64,000 nucleotides of DNA from Ruminococcus sp. (GTDB lineage: Bacteria; Bacillota; Clostridia; Oscillospirales; Acutalibacteraceae), in assembly GCA_017457155.1 (NCBI GenBank), contig JAFTHZ010000015.1:1-64000 (forward strand), given 5' to 3'. The translations under genes and the position numbers were made by a program. Under the pieces are notes generated by a model. It saw only the letters and a list, made by a program, of their open reading frames with translations. It made no database searches and was not told the origin of the DNA. Within the stretch, counting starts at the first letter, position 1. Each line of letters begins with the position of its first letter. Shown here piece after piece: positions 53,317-60,975 of the stretch.

Positions 53317-53345
53317 ATTATAAACTCATTTTCCCTGTTTGTCAA
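53317..53345 (-). promoter_or_regulatory. Consensus promoter of infC-rpmI-rplT
   Basis: On the minus strand TTGACA (53340-53345), 17 nt, TATAAT (53317-53322): a perfect sigma-A match. It is back to back with the promoter of the CPBP protease gene, the two -35 boxes being 29 nt apart. Confidence 0.9.
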
Positions 53346-53374
53346 TAGCTTTATTGGATATTTTTGAAAATTTA

Positions 53375-53408
53375 TTGAAAAAGAGATTATCTGATGATAT
53401 AATCATCA
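53375..53408 (+). promoter_or_regulatory. Promoter of the CPBP protease-tadA pair with a palindrome on the -10 box
   Basis: TTGAAA (53375-53380), 17 nt, TATAAT (53398-53403). The -10 box is covered by a 7-bp inverted repeat with a 3-nt spacer, TGATGATATAATCATCA (53392-53408), which could be an operator that blocks polymerase. The ATG follows at 53432. Confidence 0.7.
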
Positions 53409-53431
53409 TATCAAAAAAAACGGAGAACAAT

Positions 53432-54499
53432 ATGAATCTTCCTGATAACAATTATAATTCCAACAGTTGCAGCAGTCAAGAGGAATTCTGCGCATATAAC
53501 ACAATTCCCTCAGCCTATGATCCAGCTGTAATTGAACAGAAAGAAAAGAATAAACAGAACAAAAAAGGAATTAATTCAGTAGGTCTTTTGCTGCTTATCA
53601 GCAGCTTTGTATTTACTATTGCTGCTGTGGTTTTCAGTCTGATATATCAGCTCTGTCAGGGTACCTACATCTTCCCCTCTGAATTTGACTCAATCCCCGA
53701 TAACATTTTTAACGGACTCATCAACAGCGCCTCCTTCGGATTCTGTGCAGTAATTTTTCTGAAGTTAACTAAAACAGAATTCTCTGAGGTTCTTGTCTTT
53801 GAAAAAATAAAAGCGGGAAAGCTGTTAGGTCTTGTTGCCATAGGCTTCGCTGTTTCTATGCTGTCAAATATGCTGACAAACTTATTTCTGACAAACACCT
53901 ATTGTTTCGGCATCAATCTTATTTTTGATATAGAATCTCCTATCAGCAATACAGCCCCTGAGATAATAGTTTATCTTTTGTCTACAGCTGTTATCCCTGC
54001 ATTTTCTGAGGAGATACTCTTCAGAGGCGCAATACTCGGAAAACTGAGAAAATACGGAGATGGTTTTGCGGTATTTGTGTCGGCACTGCTGTTCGGACTT
54101 TTTCACGGAAACTTTATACAGATCCCCTTTGCTTTTATTGTAGGTCTCGTTCTTGGACTAACAGTTGTCTACACAAACTCTATGCTCCCTGCCATACTGA
54201 TCCATTTTGCCAACAATGCATTCTCCGTTATTTTTGACATTCTGGAAACTAACGCAGAAACCTGGGGACTAGAATCAGCACTCATCGATATCAGCTATTA
54301 TCTGATCGTTGCTGTCTCATCCTTTATAGCCATTGTGGCGGTAGCTCTGATATCAAAAAAAGAAAAGAATTTCATGAAGCTGAATCCTGCTACAACAGAT
54401 ATAGATAACAAAACAAGGAACAAGTTTTTGGTTACAAGTCCTACAATTATTATTGCAACCGTTATTTTACTGATTGAATCAGTAATGATATATTTTTAA
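53432..54499 (+). CDS. CPBP family intramembrane glutamic endopeptidase
   Basis: 355 aa from the ATG at 53432, with GGAGA 6-7 nt upstream; a longer frame would start before the promoter. A polar, Asn/Ser-rich N-terminus (~1-50) precedes about eight hydrophobic segments. The CPBP (Abi/CAAX protease) motifs are EEILFRG near 195 (EEXXXR), FGLFHGNF near 227 (FXXXH) and HFANNAFSV near 264 (HXXXN/B). These form the active site in the membrane. Substrates of such bacterial proteins are mostly unknown, with roles in processing or bacteriocin immunity in some. It shares TAATG with tadA. Confidence 0.88.
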   Translation: MNLPDNNYNSNSCSSQEEFCAYNTIPSAYDPAVIEQKEKNKQNKKGINSVGLLLLISSFVFTIAAVVFSLIYQLCQGTYIFPSEFDSIPDNIFNGLINSASFGFCAVIFLKLTKTEFSEVLVFEKIKAGKLLGLVAIGFAVSMLSNMLTNLFLTNTYCFGINLIFDIESPISNTAPEIIVYLLSTAVIPAFSEEILFRGAILGKLRKYGDGFAVFVSALLFGLFHGNFIQIPFAFIVGLVLGLTVVYTNSMLPAILIHFANNAFSVIFDILETNAETWGLESALIDISYYLIVAVSSFIAIVAVALISKKEKNFMKLNPATTDIDNKTRNKFLVTSPTIIIATVILLIESVMIYF

Positions 54500-54969
54500 T
54501 GTTTATGGACAGATATGATTTTATGAGAGAAGCACTCTCACTGGCTGAGATTGCGTATCAAAACAAAGAGATTCCCGTGGGCTGTGTCGTTACAAAAAAC
54601 GGCAAGATTATCAGCCGAGGATATAATCGTACAATCGAAAAAAACAACGTAATATGCCATGCCGAAATTGAGGCAATTCAGGATGCTTGCAAAACTCTTG
54701 CCAGCACAAACCTCAGTGATTGCGAGCTGTATGTTACTCTTGAGCCCTGCCCTATGTGTGCAGGTGCAATAATCAACGCAAAAATCAGCAAGGTTGTGTT
54801 CGGGGCGTTTGATCTGAACTACGGAGCATGTGGATCTGCAACAAACCTTTTCTCACTGTCAAAAATCCACAGACCCGAGTGTTACGGAGGAATTATGGAG
54901 GACGCATGCAGTAAAATACTTTCTGATTTTTTCAGAGAAATAAGGGATAAAAATCAAACGGAGAGCTGA
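54499..54969 (+). CDS. tadA: tRNA-specific adenosine deaminase
   Basis: 156 aa. It converts A34 to inosine in tRNA-Arg(ACG). The zinc site is H54 and E56 (CHAEIEAI) with C84 and C87 (EPCPMCAGA). The length matches the family. Its ATG overlaps the protease stop (TAATG) and there is no independent ribosome binding site, so translation depends on coupling. The stop codon lies inside the terminator loop. Confidence 0.94.
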   Translation: MFMDRYDFMREALSLAEIAYQNKEIPVGCVVTKNGKIISRGYNRTIEKNNVICHAEIEAIQDACKTLASTNLSDCELYVTLEPCPMCAGAIINAKISKVVFGAFDLNYGACGSATNLFSLSKIHRPECYGGIMEDACSKILSDFFREIRDKNQTES

Positions 54970-54984
54970 GGCTCTCCGTTTTTT
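54959..54984 (+). terminator. Terminator after tadA
   Basis: CGGAGAGC (54959-54966) pairs with GCTCTCCG (54971-54978) around a tetraloop that carries part of the tadA stop codon, followed by TTTTTT. A short A-run on the left may let it act weakly for the opposing minus-strand gene as well. Confidence 0.9.
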
Positions 54985-54988
54985 CATT

Positions 54989-56245
54989 TTATTTAAGGTT
55001 ATATACCCTCTGTGCTGCAAGCATAATGCCCAGTTTTCCTGCATCAAAGTTGTGTGCACCCTGAAGCCATACAGCATAGGGAGGACGCAAAGGTGCATCA
55101 CAGGAAAGCTCAATGGAGGATCCAAGTGTAAAGGAACCGGAGGCCATAACAACCTGACAGTCATAGCCGGGCATATCGGAAGGCTCGGGAACAACAAAGC
55201 TGTCAACAGGCGAAGCAGCCTGGATTCCACGACAAAACTCCACAAGCTCATTTGCATCGGCAAGCTTAAGCACCTGGATGATATCTCCCCTGTTTTCATT
55301 GTATCTCGGGGTAACTTCATAGCCAAGAAGCTCAAACAAAGCAGCTGAGAAAATCGCGGTCTTCATTGCTTCTCCTGTAATATGAGGAGCATTGTAAGCA
55401 CCGAGGAACATCTCGCGAAGGGTATCAAGAGTTGCTCCAAGCTCCTTGCCTGTTCCGGGAGTTGTGAGACGATATGCAGCCTGCTCCACAAGATCACGAC
55501 GGCCGGAGATATATCCGCCGGTGCGAGCAATTGCGCCACCGGGATTCTTTATCATTGAACCTGCCATCAGATCAACTCCGCAAGAGTGTGGAGACTCTGT
55601 CTCAACAAACTCTCCGTAGCAATTATCAAGCATTATTACAGATTCAGGAGAAACTCGCTTTGTAATCTCGCAAATCTTCTTTATATCCTCAAACAACAAT
55701 GATGGACGAAGCTCATAACCTCGGGAGCGCTGAATATAGACCATTCTGGGTTTTTTTGAGACTTCTTTTTCGATAGCCTCAAAATCCAATGTTCCATCCT
55801 CACAAAGAGCAACTTCCTTGTAAATAACACCAAAATCCTTGAGTGAGCCTGAATAATCAGAATTTATACCAATTGTTCCGCGGATTGTATCATAAGGTGT
55901 AGAAGTCACAGACAGCATCACATCATTGGGACGAAGAATTCCGAACAATGCTACTGCAAGCGCGTGAGTACCGCTGACAAAATTATGTCTTACGAGAGCG
56001 TCCTGTGCATCAAAAGCATAGGCATAGACCTCATCCAGAGCATCTCGTCCTCTGTCAGAATAGCCGTATCCGCTGCTTCCGCCAAACATCGACTCACAGA
56101 CACGGGCCTCCTGAAAAGCCTTCAGCATCTTTATCTGATTATACTCTCTTATCTCATCAATACGCTCAAACTGCTCTTTGCACATCTGGAGAGCCTTTTC
56201 TGACGCGGATCGAATCATATAATTAACAGTAAAAAAATTATTCAT
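54989..56245 (-). CDS. Methionine gamma-lyase/aluminium resistance family PLP protein
   Basis: 418 aa, fold type I PLP enzyme of the YnbB (aluminium resistance, DUF-type methionine gamma-lyase) family. Typical blocks are FGGSSGYGYSDRGRDALDEVYA near 55, FVSGTHALAVALFGILRPND near 87 and the PLP lysine in GSMIKNPGGAIA near 230. VMLDNCYGEFVE near 204 carries the Asp that contacts the PLP nitrogen. The real substrate has not been established for this family. GAGG before the ATG supports the start. It is downstream of murD and a GNAT gene. Confidence 0.88.
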   Translation of the reverse strand: MNNFFTVNYMIRSASEKALQMCKEQFERIDEIREYNQIKMLKAFQEARVCESMFGGSSGYGYSDRGRDALDEVYAYAFDAQDALVRHNFVSGTHALAVALFGILRPNDVMLSVTSTPYDTIRGTIGINSDYSGSLKDFGVIYKEVALCEDGTLDFEAIEKEVSKKPRMVYIQRSRGYELRPSLLFEDIKKICEITKRVSPESVIMLDNCYGEFVETESPHSCGVDLMAGSMIKNPGGAIARTGGYISGRRDLVEQAAYRLTTPGTGKELGATLDTLREMFLGAYNAPHITGEAMKTAIFSAALFELLGYEVTPRYNENRGDIIQVLKLADANELVEFCRGIQAASPVDSFVVPEPSDMPGYDCQVVMASGSFTLGSSIELSCDAPLRPPYAVWLQGAHNFDAGKLGIMLAAQRVYNLK

Positions 56246-56252
56246 AAAAACC

Positions 56253-57002
56253 TCACAAGGAATACTTAAATATTTCTTTTTGTTTTATAAAACCACTTTT
56301 TTCGTAAAATGGAATATTGTGTTCTTCACATATCAGGCAGTACCTGATATCAGGGTTGTTGCACATAGAAAGCAGAAGCTGTTTTCCATAGCCATTTCCT
56401 CGGAAATATTCCTTTGTATGCACAAAAGGAATAACACTCACGACCTCAAATTCAGCAGAAACAGCCGCAACAGCAGCCATATCCCCATCAACAGAATATC
56501 CAAAGGCATTCAGCGTATTATGACGCAGCATATGAGATGTGTTCAGGAAGAAGTCTACTCTCTTTTCAGAGGATAAGTCAGAAGTAACAAGCTCCGCTAT
56601 TAAACTCACATCAGAGACACGCTGTACAGGTACAGAAGCAAATGAACCGTCCCCTGCTTTGGCCATTTCATAACAAACAAGGATCCGAGATAACGTGGCA
56701 TCTGCAGAGAATATATGACAATAAGAGAAAAGCTCATAGTCAGAAAATCCACGTAAAAAAGAGGATAGCTCTGAAATATCGGCATTCTCTCCCACAAGTG
56801 TATAAATCGACTGATTATATCTTAAAATCAAAGAAACCGGAAGATTTGAGTCATCAGAATACTGAACATAATATTGGGAGAAATCATACTCCACACCATA
56901 AGAAGCAAGATACATTCTGATGCTACCCTTTATAAATCCGTCAGAGGAAAAATCCTCAAGAACACTCAGGATGAGTTCCTGATTCTGAGTGAGAGATATC
57001 AT
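56253..57002 (-). CDS. GNAT family N-acetyltransferase
   Basis: 249 aa. The C-terminal half (~125-248) is a GNAT domain; the acetyl-CoA loop is YFRGNGYGKQLLLSM near 198, and the late PFYEKSGFIK motif is typical. The N-terminal ~120 residues match nothing I recognise and may be a degenerate second GNAT-like domain, since this two-part layout is frequent in Clostridia. Substrate unknown. It starts 1 nt after the murD stop and ends 8 nt before the PLP gene, so the three are one transcript. Confidence 0.78.
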   Translation of the reverse strand: MISLTQNQELILSVLEDFSSDGFIKGSIRMYLASYGVEYDFSQYYVQYSDDSNLPVSLILRYNQSIYTLVGENADISELSSFLRGFSDYELFSYCHIFSADATLSRILVCYEMAKAGDGSFASVPVQRVSDVSLIAELVTSDLSSEKRVDFFLNTSHMLRHNTLNAFGYSVDGDMAAVAAVSAEFEVVSVIPFVHTKEYFRGNGYGKQLLLSMCNNPDIRYCLICEEHNIPFYEKSGFIKQKEIFKYSL

Positions 57003-57003
57003 A

Positions 57004-58395
57004 TCACTGAAGCTCCATTACAATGGACATAAAATGCTCTCCACGCTGTTCAAAATCCCTGTACATATCAAAGCTTGCAGATGCAGGAGACAATGCGACA
57101 ATATCACCACAGACTGCATTTTCTCTTGCTAATGAAACAGCATTCTCCATACTGTCAGCATGAATAATAACGGGATTGCCATCTATATACTCAGGTGACT
57201 CTTTTACGGCAGCCTCAATCTTTTTTGATGTTGCACCAAGGAGTATGAGGGTTTTGACTTTGTTACAAATTACAGGGCCCAAAGGAGCATAAGGGATGTT
57301 TTTGTCGTAGCCACCGCAGATTAGGATAAGCTTCTCATCAAACAAAGACAGCATTCCACAGGCGGTTCTTGTGGGAGAAGATGCGATAGAATCGTTATAA
57401 TAACGCACACCATCAAGTTCTCTGACAAGCTGTGCTCTGTGCTTGACTCCGGTGAAGGTCTTTGCAACATGTAAAATAGTTTCGTTAGTGACATAATCCT
57501 TCACTGCACAAATTGCAGCCATGAAATTTTCCACATTGTGAAGTCCGGGAATTGCAATATCCGAAACGCTGATAACAGCTTCATCAGACTCATCATCACA
57601 ATAACGTATAACCCCATCTGAAATATATGTTCCGTGACCTACAGACTGTGTGCGGGAGAAGTTATACACATGAGCCTTTGTATCATCAGCAAAAGAAGCT
57701 GAAATATCATTATCAAGGTTAAGTACGGTTTTATCACCAGATAGTTGATATGCCACGATATTTCGCTTTGCATCTATATACTCATCCATATCCTTATGAA
57801 CATCGAGATGATTGGGTGCAACATTTGTTACAACAGACACAAGAGGGCTCTTTTTCATTGAGATAAGCTGGAAACTGGACAGCTCAACAACAGCAAAGTC
57901 ATCCTCAGAAATATCATATATCTCAGGCATAAGGGGATTTCCGATATTTCCACCAAGATGGACGGTATGACCCTGAGCCTTAAGAAGCTCTGAAATGATT
58001 GTTGTTGTGGTGGTTTTGCCGTCAGAACCGGTTACTGCAATAATTCTGCAGGGACAAAGTTCAAAAAACAGCTCCATCTCTGAGGTAATGGTAATTCCAC
58101 GATTTCTCATATCAGTGAGAACGGGACTATTGTAGTTCATACCCGGAGTACGGAAAACAATCTCCACATCCAGATCATCAAGATAATGCTCGCCCAGAGA
58201 AAGTGTGGCACCTGCCTCCTTTGCAAAAAGGGCATTCTGACCGAGAGCTTCTTCAGTGCGACTATCGCATGCAAAAACAACAGCTCCTGCGTCACAGAAC
58301 ATCTTAATAAGAGGCAGATTACTTCTGCCAAGACCAATGAAAGCAACTCGTTTTCCGGATATATTTTCAAAATAATTATTAACTGATGTATTCAT
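57004..58395 (-). CDS. murD: UDP-N-acetylmuramoyl-L-alanine--D-glutamate ligase
   Basis: 463 aa. It adds D-glutamate to the peptidoglycan precursor in the cytosol. The N-terminal UDP-binding domain (GKRVAFIGLGRSNLP) is followed by the Mur ligase ATP loop TGSDGKTTTT near 118. NVAPNHLDVHKDMDEYIDAK is near 190 and HRAQLVRELDGVRYYNDSIASSP near 310. The lone murD outside a dcw cluster is notable, as other mur genes are absent here. CCGTAC upstream gives GGAGGGAC as ribosome binding site. Confidence 0.95.
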   Translation of the reverse strand: MNTSVNNYFENISGKRVAFIGLGRSNLPLIKMFCDAGAVVFACDSRTEEALGQNALFAKEAGATLSLGEHYLDDLDVEIVFRTPGMNYNSPVLTDMRNRGITITSEMELFFELCPCRIIAVTGSDGKTTTTTIISELLKAQGHTVHLGGNIGNPLMPEIYDISEDDFAVVELSSFQLISMKKSPLVSVVTNVAPNHLDVHKDMDEYIDAKRNIVAYQLSGDKTVLNLDNDISASFADDTKAHVYNFSRTQSVGHGTYISDGVIRYCDDESDEAVISVSDIAIPGLHNVENFMAAICAVKDYVTNETILHVAKTFTGVKHRAQLVRELDGVRYYNDSIASSPTRTACGMLSLFDEKLILICGGYDKNIPYAPLGPVICNKVKTLILLGATSKKIEAAVKESPEYIDGNPVIIHADSMENAVSLARENAVCGDIVALSPASASFDMYRDFEQRGEHFMSIVMELQ

Positions 58396-58481
58396 TTTGT
58401 CCCTCCGTACAAAAATATCATTACATATAATACAATGTTATTGATAAAATATCAACCGCCTAAACAAAATATAAAACAAAA

Positions 58482-58507
58482 AAGCAGACGGTATAAACCG
58501 TCTGCTT
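58482..58507 (-). terminator. Terminator after the XRE regulator gene
   Basis: AAGCAGACGG (58482-58491) pairs with CCGTCTGCTT (58498-58507) around a 6-nt loop, with a T-run on the minus strand. It separates the regulator gene from murD, so murD should have its own promoter in the ~90-nt gap. Confidence 0.9.
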
Positions 58508-58524
58508 GAAAACAAATAATAAAA

Positions 58525-58773
58525 TCAGCTATCTCTGCCGAGAAGAAAATCTACTGAAACCTCAAGAATATCAGCAAGTGCAACAAGCTCAACATCTGTA
58601 ACATAACGAATCTGACCCTCAAGCTTTGAAAGACCGGATGCGTTCATATCAACACCATTAACCTGAAGCTGTGCTAACAGCTCTTTCTGCTTCATACCTC
58701 TCTTTTTTCTTGCTGCCTCAACTCTGGCTCCAACCAGATTGCGGTCTCCCAGTTCCTGTTTACGAAGTCTCAT
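58525..58773 (-). CDS. Small XRE-type helix-turn-helix regulator
   Basis: 82 aa, a single cro/C1-type helix-turn-helix (~12-78; ARVEAARKKRGMKQKELLAQL, then SGLSKLEGQIRYVTDVELVALADILEVSVDFLLG). It lacks any effector domain. The inserted NGVDMN before the recognition helix is seen in a group of short clostridial regulators. AGGGAG lies 8 nt before the ATG. It is monocistronic, with its own promoter region and terminator. Target genes are unknown; self-regulation is likely given the repeats near its promoter. Confidence 0.85.
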   Translation of the reverse strand: MRLRKQELGDRNLVGARVEAARKKRGMKQKELLAQLQVNGVDMNASGLSKLEGQIRYVTDVELVALADILEVSVDFLLGRDS

Positions 58774-59078
58774 ATAATTTTCTCCCTACTGTATAGTCGA
58801 AATGAATCGAATATAATTCTAAATTAAAATTCTGCAAAGTCATTAAGTCAAGTGTGAACACATTATAATACTTTATTCGAAAAAAAACAAGTGTTTTTGT
58901 AAATTTATTTAAAAAAATGAAATATTTTGTTAAAAAGGATTACAAAAGAGTTAAAAACTATGCTTTTCTCTGTATTTTAGACAAAAATTCCAGATAAGAC
59001 TTATTTATCAAATAAAAAATGTTATTATAAAATATATTAAACAAATATCAATTTACAGGTCAAAAGAAGGAGATGCTT
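58774..59078. other. AT-rich divergent intergenic region, about 305 nt
   Basis: No gene or stable RNA was recognised. The left third holds the promoter and TCGAA repeats of the XRE gene. The middle is strongly A+T-rich without a clear element. The right end holds a weak candidate promoter for the pncB gene (TTATCA at 59005-59010 and TAAAAT at 59028-59033) and its AAGGAG ribosome binding site. Confidence 0.5.
58797..58838 (-). promoter_or_regulatory. Promoter of the XRE gene with TCGAA repeats
   Basis: On the minus strand TTTGCA (58833-58838), 17 nt, TATATT (58810-58815). An alternative is TTGACT (58846-58851), 17 nt, TTTAAT (58823-58828). TCGAA occurs at 58797-58801 and 58807-58811, 10 nt apart, next to the likely start of transcription, and TTCGAA again at 58876-58881. 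The 10-nt spacing, one helical turn, fits a dimeric repressor. AGTCGAA also resembles half of a Spo0A box (TGTCGAA). Confidence 0.45.
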
Positions 59079-60524
59079 ATGGGTAACACTCTGAAAAGCA
59101 GAAATCTTACATTACTGACGGATTTCTACGAACTGACAATGGCCGGCGGATACTTTGAGAGCGGACTCAAAGATCGAATAGCCTACTTCGATATGTTCTA
59201 CAGAAGCAACCCTGACAAGGGCGGTTATGCCATAATGGCGGGTATCGAACAAACAATAGAATATTTGACTAACCTGAAATTTACAGACGAGGACATAGAA
59301 TTTCTGAGAAGCAAAGGAATATTCTCAGAAGAATTCCTCGAATATCTTAAGAATTTCCAATTTAAATGTGATATGTGGGCAGTACCTGAGGGTACGCCTA
59401 TTTTCCCCGGTGAACCAATTGTCACCGTGAGAGGACCGCTGATTCAGGCTCAGTTCGTCGAAACCATGATACTGCTGTCAATCAACCACCAGAGTCTGAT
59501 TGCTACAAAAGCCAACAGGCTCAGACGTGCTGCGCAAGGCAGAGCTGTCATGGAATTCGGATCAAGACGTGCACAAGGCTATGACGGAGCTATCTACGGA
59601 GCAAGGGCAGCATATATAGGCGGATGCTGTGGTTCTGCGTGTACAATCTGTGACAGAGACTTCGGTGTTACGTCCCTTGGTACTATGGCACACTCCTGGA
59701 TTCAGTCTTTTGACACTGAGTACGAGGCCTTTAAAGCTTATGCAAAACTGTACCCCGGAAACTGCACCCTGCTTGTTGACACTTACAACACCCTCAAAAG
59801 CGGTGTCCCAAACGCTATCAAAGTATTTGATGAAGTGCTCAAACCACTTGGGTTCAGACCTAAGGGCATCAGAATAGACAGCGGTGACATAACATATCTG
59901 TCCAAAAAAGCACGAAAGATGCTTGACAATGCAGGATACGACGACTGCAAAATATGCGCGTCAAATTCGCTGGATGAATATATTATCAGGGATATGCAGA
60001 TTCAGGGAGCACAGGTAGACACATACGGAGTCGGAGAGCGGCTTATAACATCTTCCTCCTCCCCTGTGTTCGGCGGAGTGTACAAGCTTGTGGCAACCGA
60101 GGAAGACAATGTAATCACTCCTAAAATCAAGATTAGTGAAAACGTTGGAAAAATCACAACCCCCTGCTTTAAGAAGCTGTACAGACTCTATGACAGAGAG
60201 ACAAACAAATCAATCGCGGATGTTATTACTCTCCACGACGAAGTAATCGACGATACTAAACCCTATGTTATCTTTGACCCACAGAACACATGGAAGAGAA
60301 AAACCATAGAAAACTTTGTGGCTGTGGATATCAGAAAGAAATACATCGAAAAAGGCAAACTCATAGAACCACTGCCTGATATTGAAGATATCAAAAAATA
60401 CTGTTCACGACAGATTGAGACCCTGTGGGATGAAGTGACACGATTTGAAAACCCCCACACATACTATGTTGACCTTTCACAGAAGCTCTGGGATATTAAG
60501 AACGAGCTGCTGAACAAAGGCTGA
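59079..60524 (+). CDS. pncB: Nicotinate phosphoribosyltransferase
   Basis: 481 aa from the ATG at 59079, with AAGGAG 6 nt upstream; an ATG two codons earlier touches that site. It makes nicotinate mononucleotide from nicotinate, PRPP and ATP, the salvage entry into NAD synthesis, feeding NadD (gene at 37872). Family blocks are LLTDFYELTMAGGYF near 10, EFGSRRAQGYDGAIYGARAAYIGG near 155 and GIRIDSGDITYLSKKAR near 267. The length fits the long Gram-positive form. Single gene, plus strand, with a shared bidirectional terminator. Confidence 0.95.
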   Translation: MGNTLKSRNLTLLTDFYELTMAGGYFESGLKDRIAYFDMFYRSNPDKGGYAIMAGIEQTIEYLTNLKFTDEDIEFLRSKGIFSEEFLEYLKNFQFKCDMWAVPEGTPIFPGEPIVTVRGPLIQAQFVETMILLSINHQSLIATKANRLRRAAQGRAVMEFGSRRAQGYDGAIYGARAAYIGGCCGSACTICDRDFGVTSLGTMAHSWIQSFDTEYEAFKAYAKLYPGNCTLLVDTYNTLKSGVPNAIKVFDEVLKPLGFRPKGIRIDSGDITYLSKKARKMLDNAGYDDCKICASNSLDEYIIRDMQIQGAQVDTYGVGERLITSSSSPVFGGVYKLVATEEDNVITPKIKISENVGKITTPCFKKLYRLYDRETNKSIADVITLHDEVIDDTKPYVIFDPQNTWKRKTIENFVAVDIRKKYIEKGKLIEPLPDIEDIKKYCSRQIETLWDEVTRFENPHTYYVDLSQKLWDIKNELLNKG

Positions 60525-60530
60525 TAAAAC

Positions 60531-60578
60531 AAAAAGGACATCCTTATTCTGAAAAGAATAAGGGGATGTCCTTTTTTT
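60531..60578. terminator. Bidirectional terminator shared by pncB and the RNase P RNA gene
   Basis: A long stem, GGACATCC-TTATTCT against AGAATAA-GG(GG)ATGTCC, closed by GAAA and with two bulged Gs. It is flanked by A-runs on the left and T-runs on the right, so it can end pncB (+) and rnpB (-) transcription. Confidence 0.88.
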
Positions 60579-60583
60579 CTTAA

Positions 60584-60937
60584 AGTTTGCGACCGGATCT
60601 GTAAGCCGAGTTCTGTTGTAAGCAGTCATCTATCTTGGCAGGGCGTTGCCGCCGCTGCTCAGTGCCACCTCCCCGGGACACGCCGAGCAAGCGTATCTGT
60701 CCCTCCACGGTGTTGCTCCGAATAGGGTTTACATGGCAGCCAAGTCTCCTTGGCTCCGGTGAGCTCTTACCTCGCCTTTCCATCCTTACCTGCAGAGCAG
60801 GCGGTTTATTTCTGTTGCACTTTCCCTAGGGTCGCCCCCGGCGGCCGTTAGCCGTTACTCTCGCTCTGTGGAGCTCGGACTTTCCTCGGATACAGCCTTT
60901 CGACATTATACCCGCAACTGCTCAATCCGCTCGCAGG
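60584..60937 (-). ncRNA. rnpB: RNase P RNA, bacterial class A
   Basis: About 354 nt. It is the catalytic RNA of RNase P, which matures tRNA 5' ends. The conserved 5' element GAGGAAAGTCC is visible on the minus strand near 60888-60898, and the 3' element of the core, ACTCGGCTTACAGATCC, near 60595-60611. P1 can form between TGCGAGCGGAT (60935-60925) and ATCCGGTCGCA (60598-60588) with one mismatch, and this was used to set the ends. The layout is the ancestral A type rather than Bacillus B type, as expected for Clostridia. It has its own promoter. Confidence 0.93.
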
Positions 60938-60942
60938 ATATA

Positions 60943-60971
60943 ATTCTAACCCATAACAGTCTGTTTGTCAA
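60943..60971 (-). promoter_or_regulatory. Promoter of rnpB
   Basis: On the minus strand TTGACA (60966-60971), 17 nt, TAGAAT (60943-60948). Transcription would start about 6-8 nt later, right at the 5' strand of P1. The -35 box is 4 nt beyond the cca stop codon. Confidence 0.85.
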
Positions 60972-60975
60972 ACAA

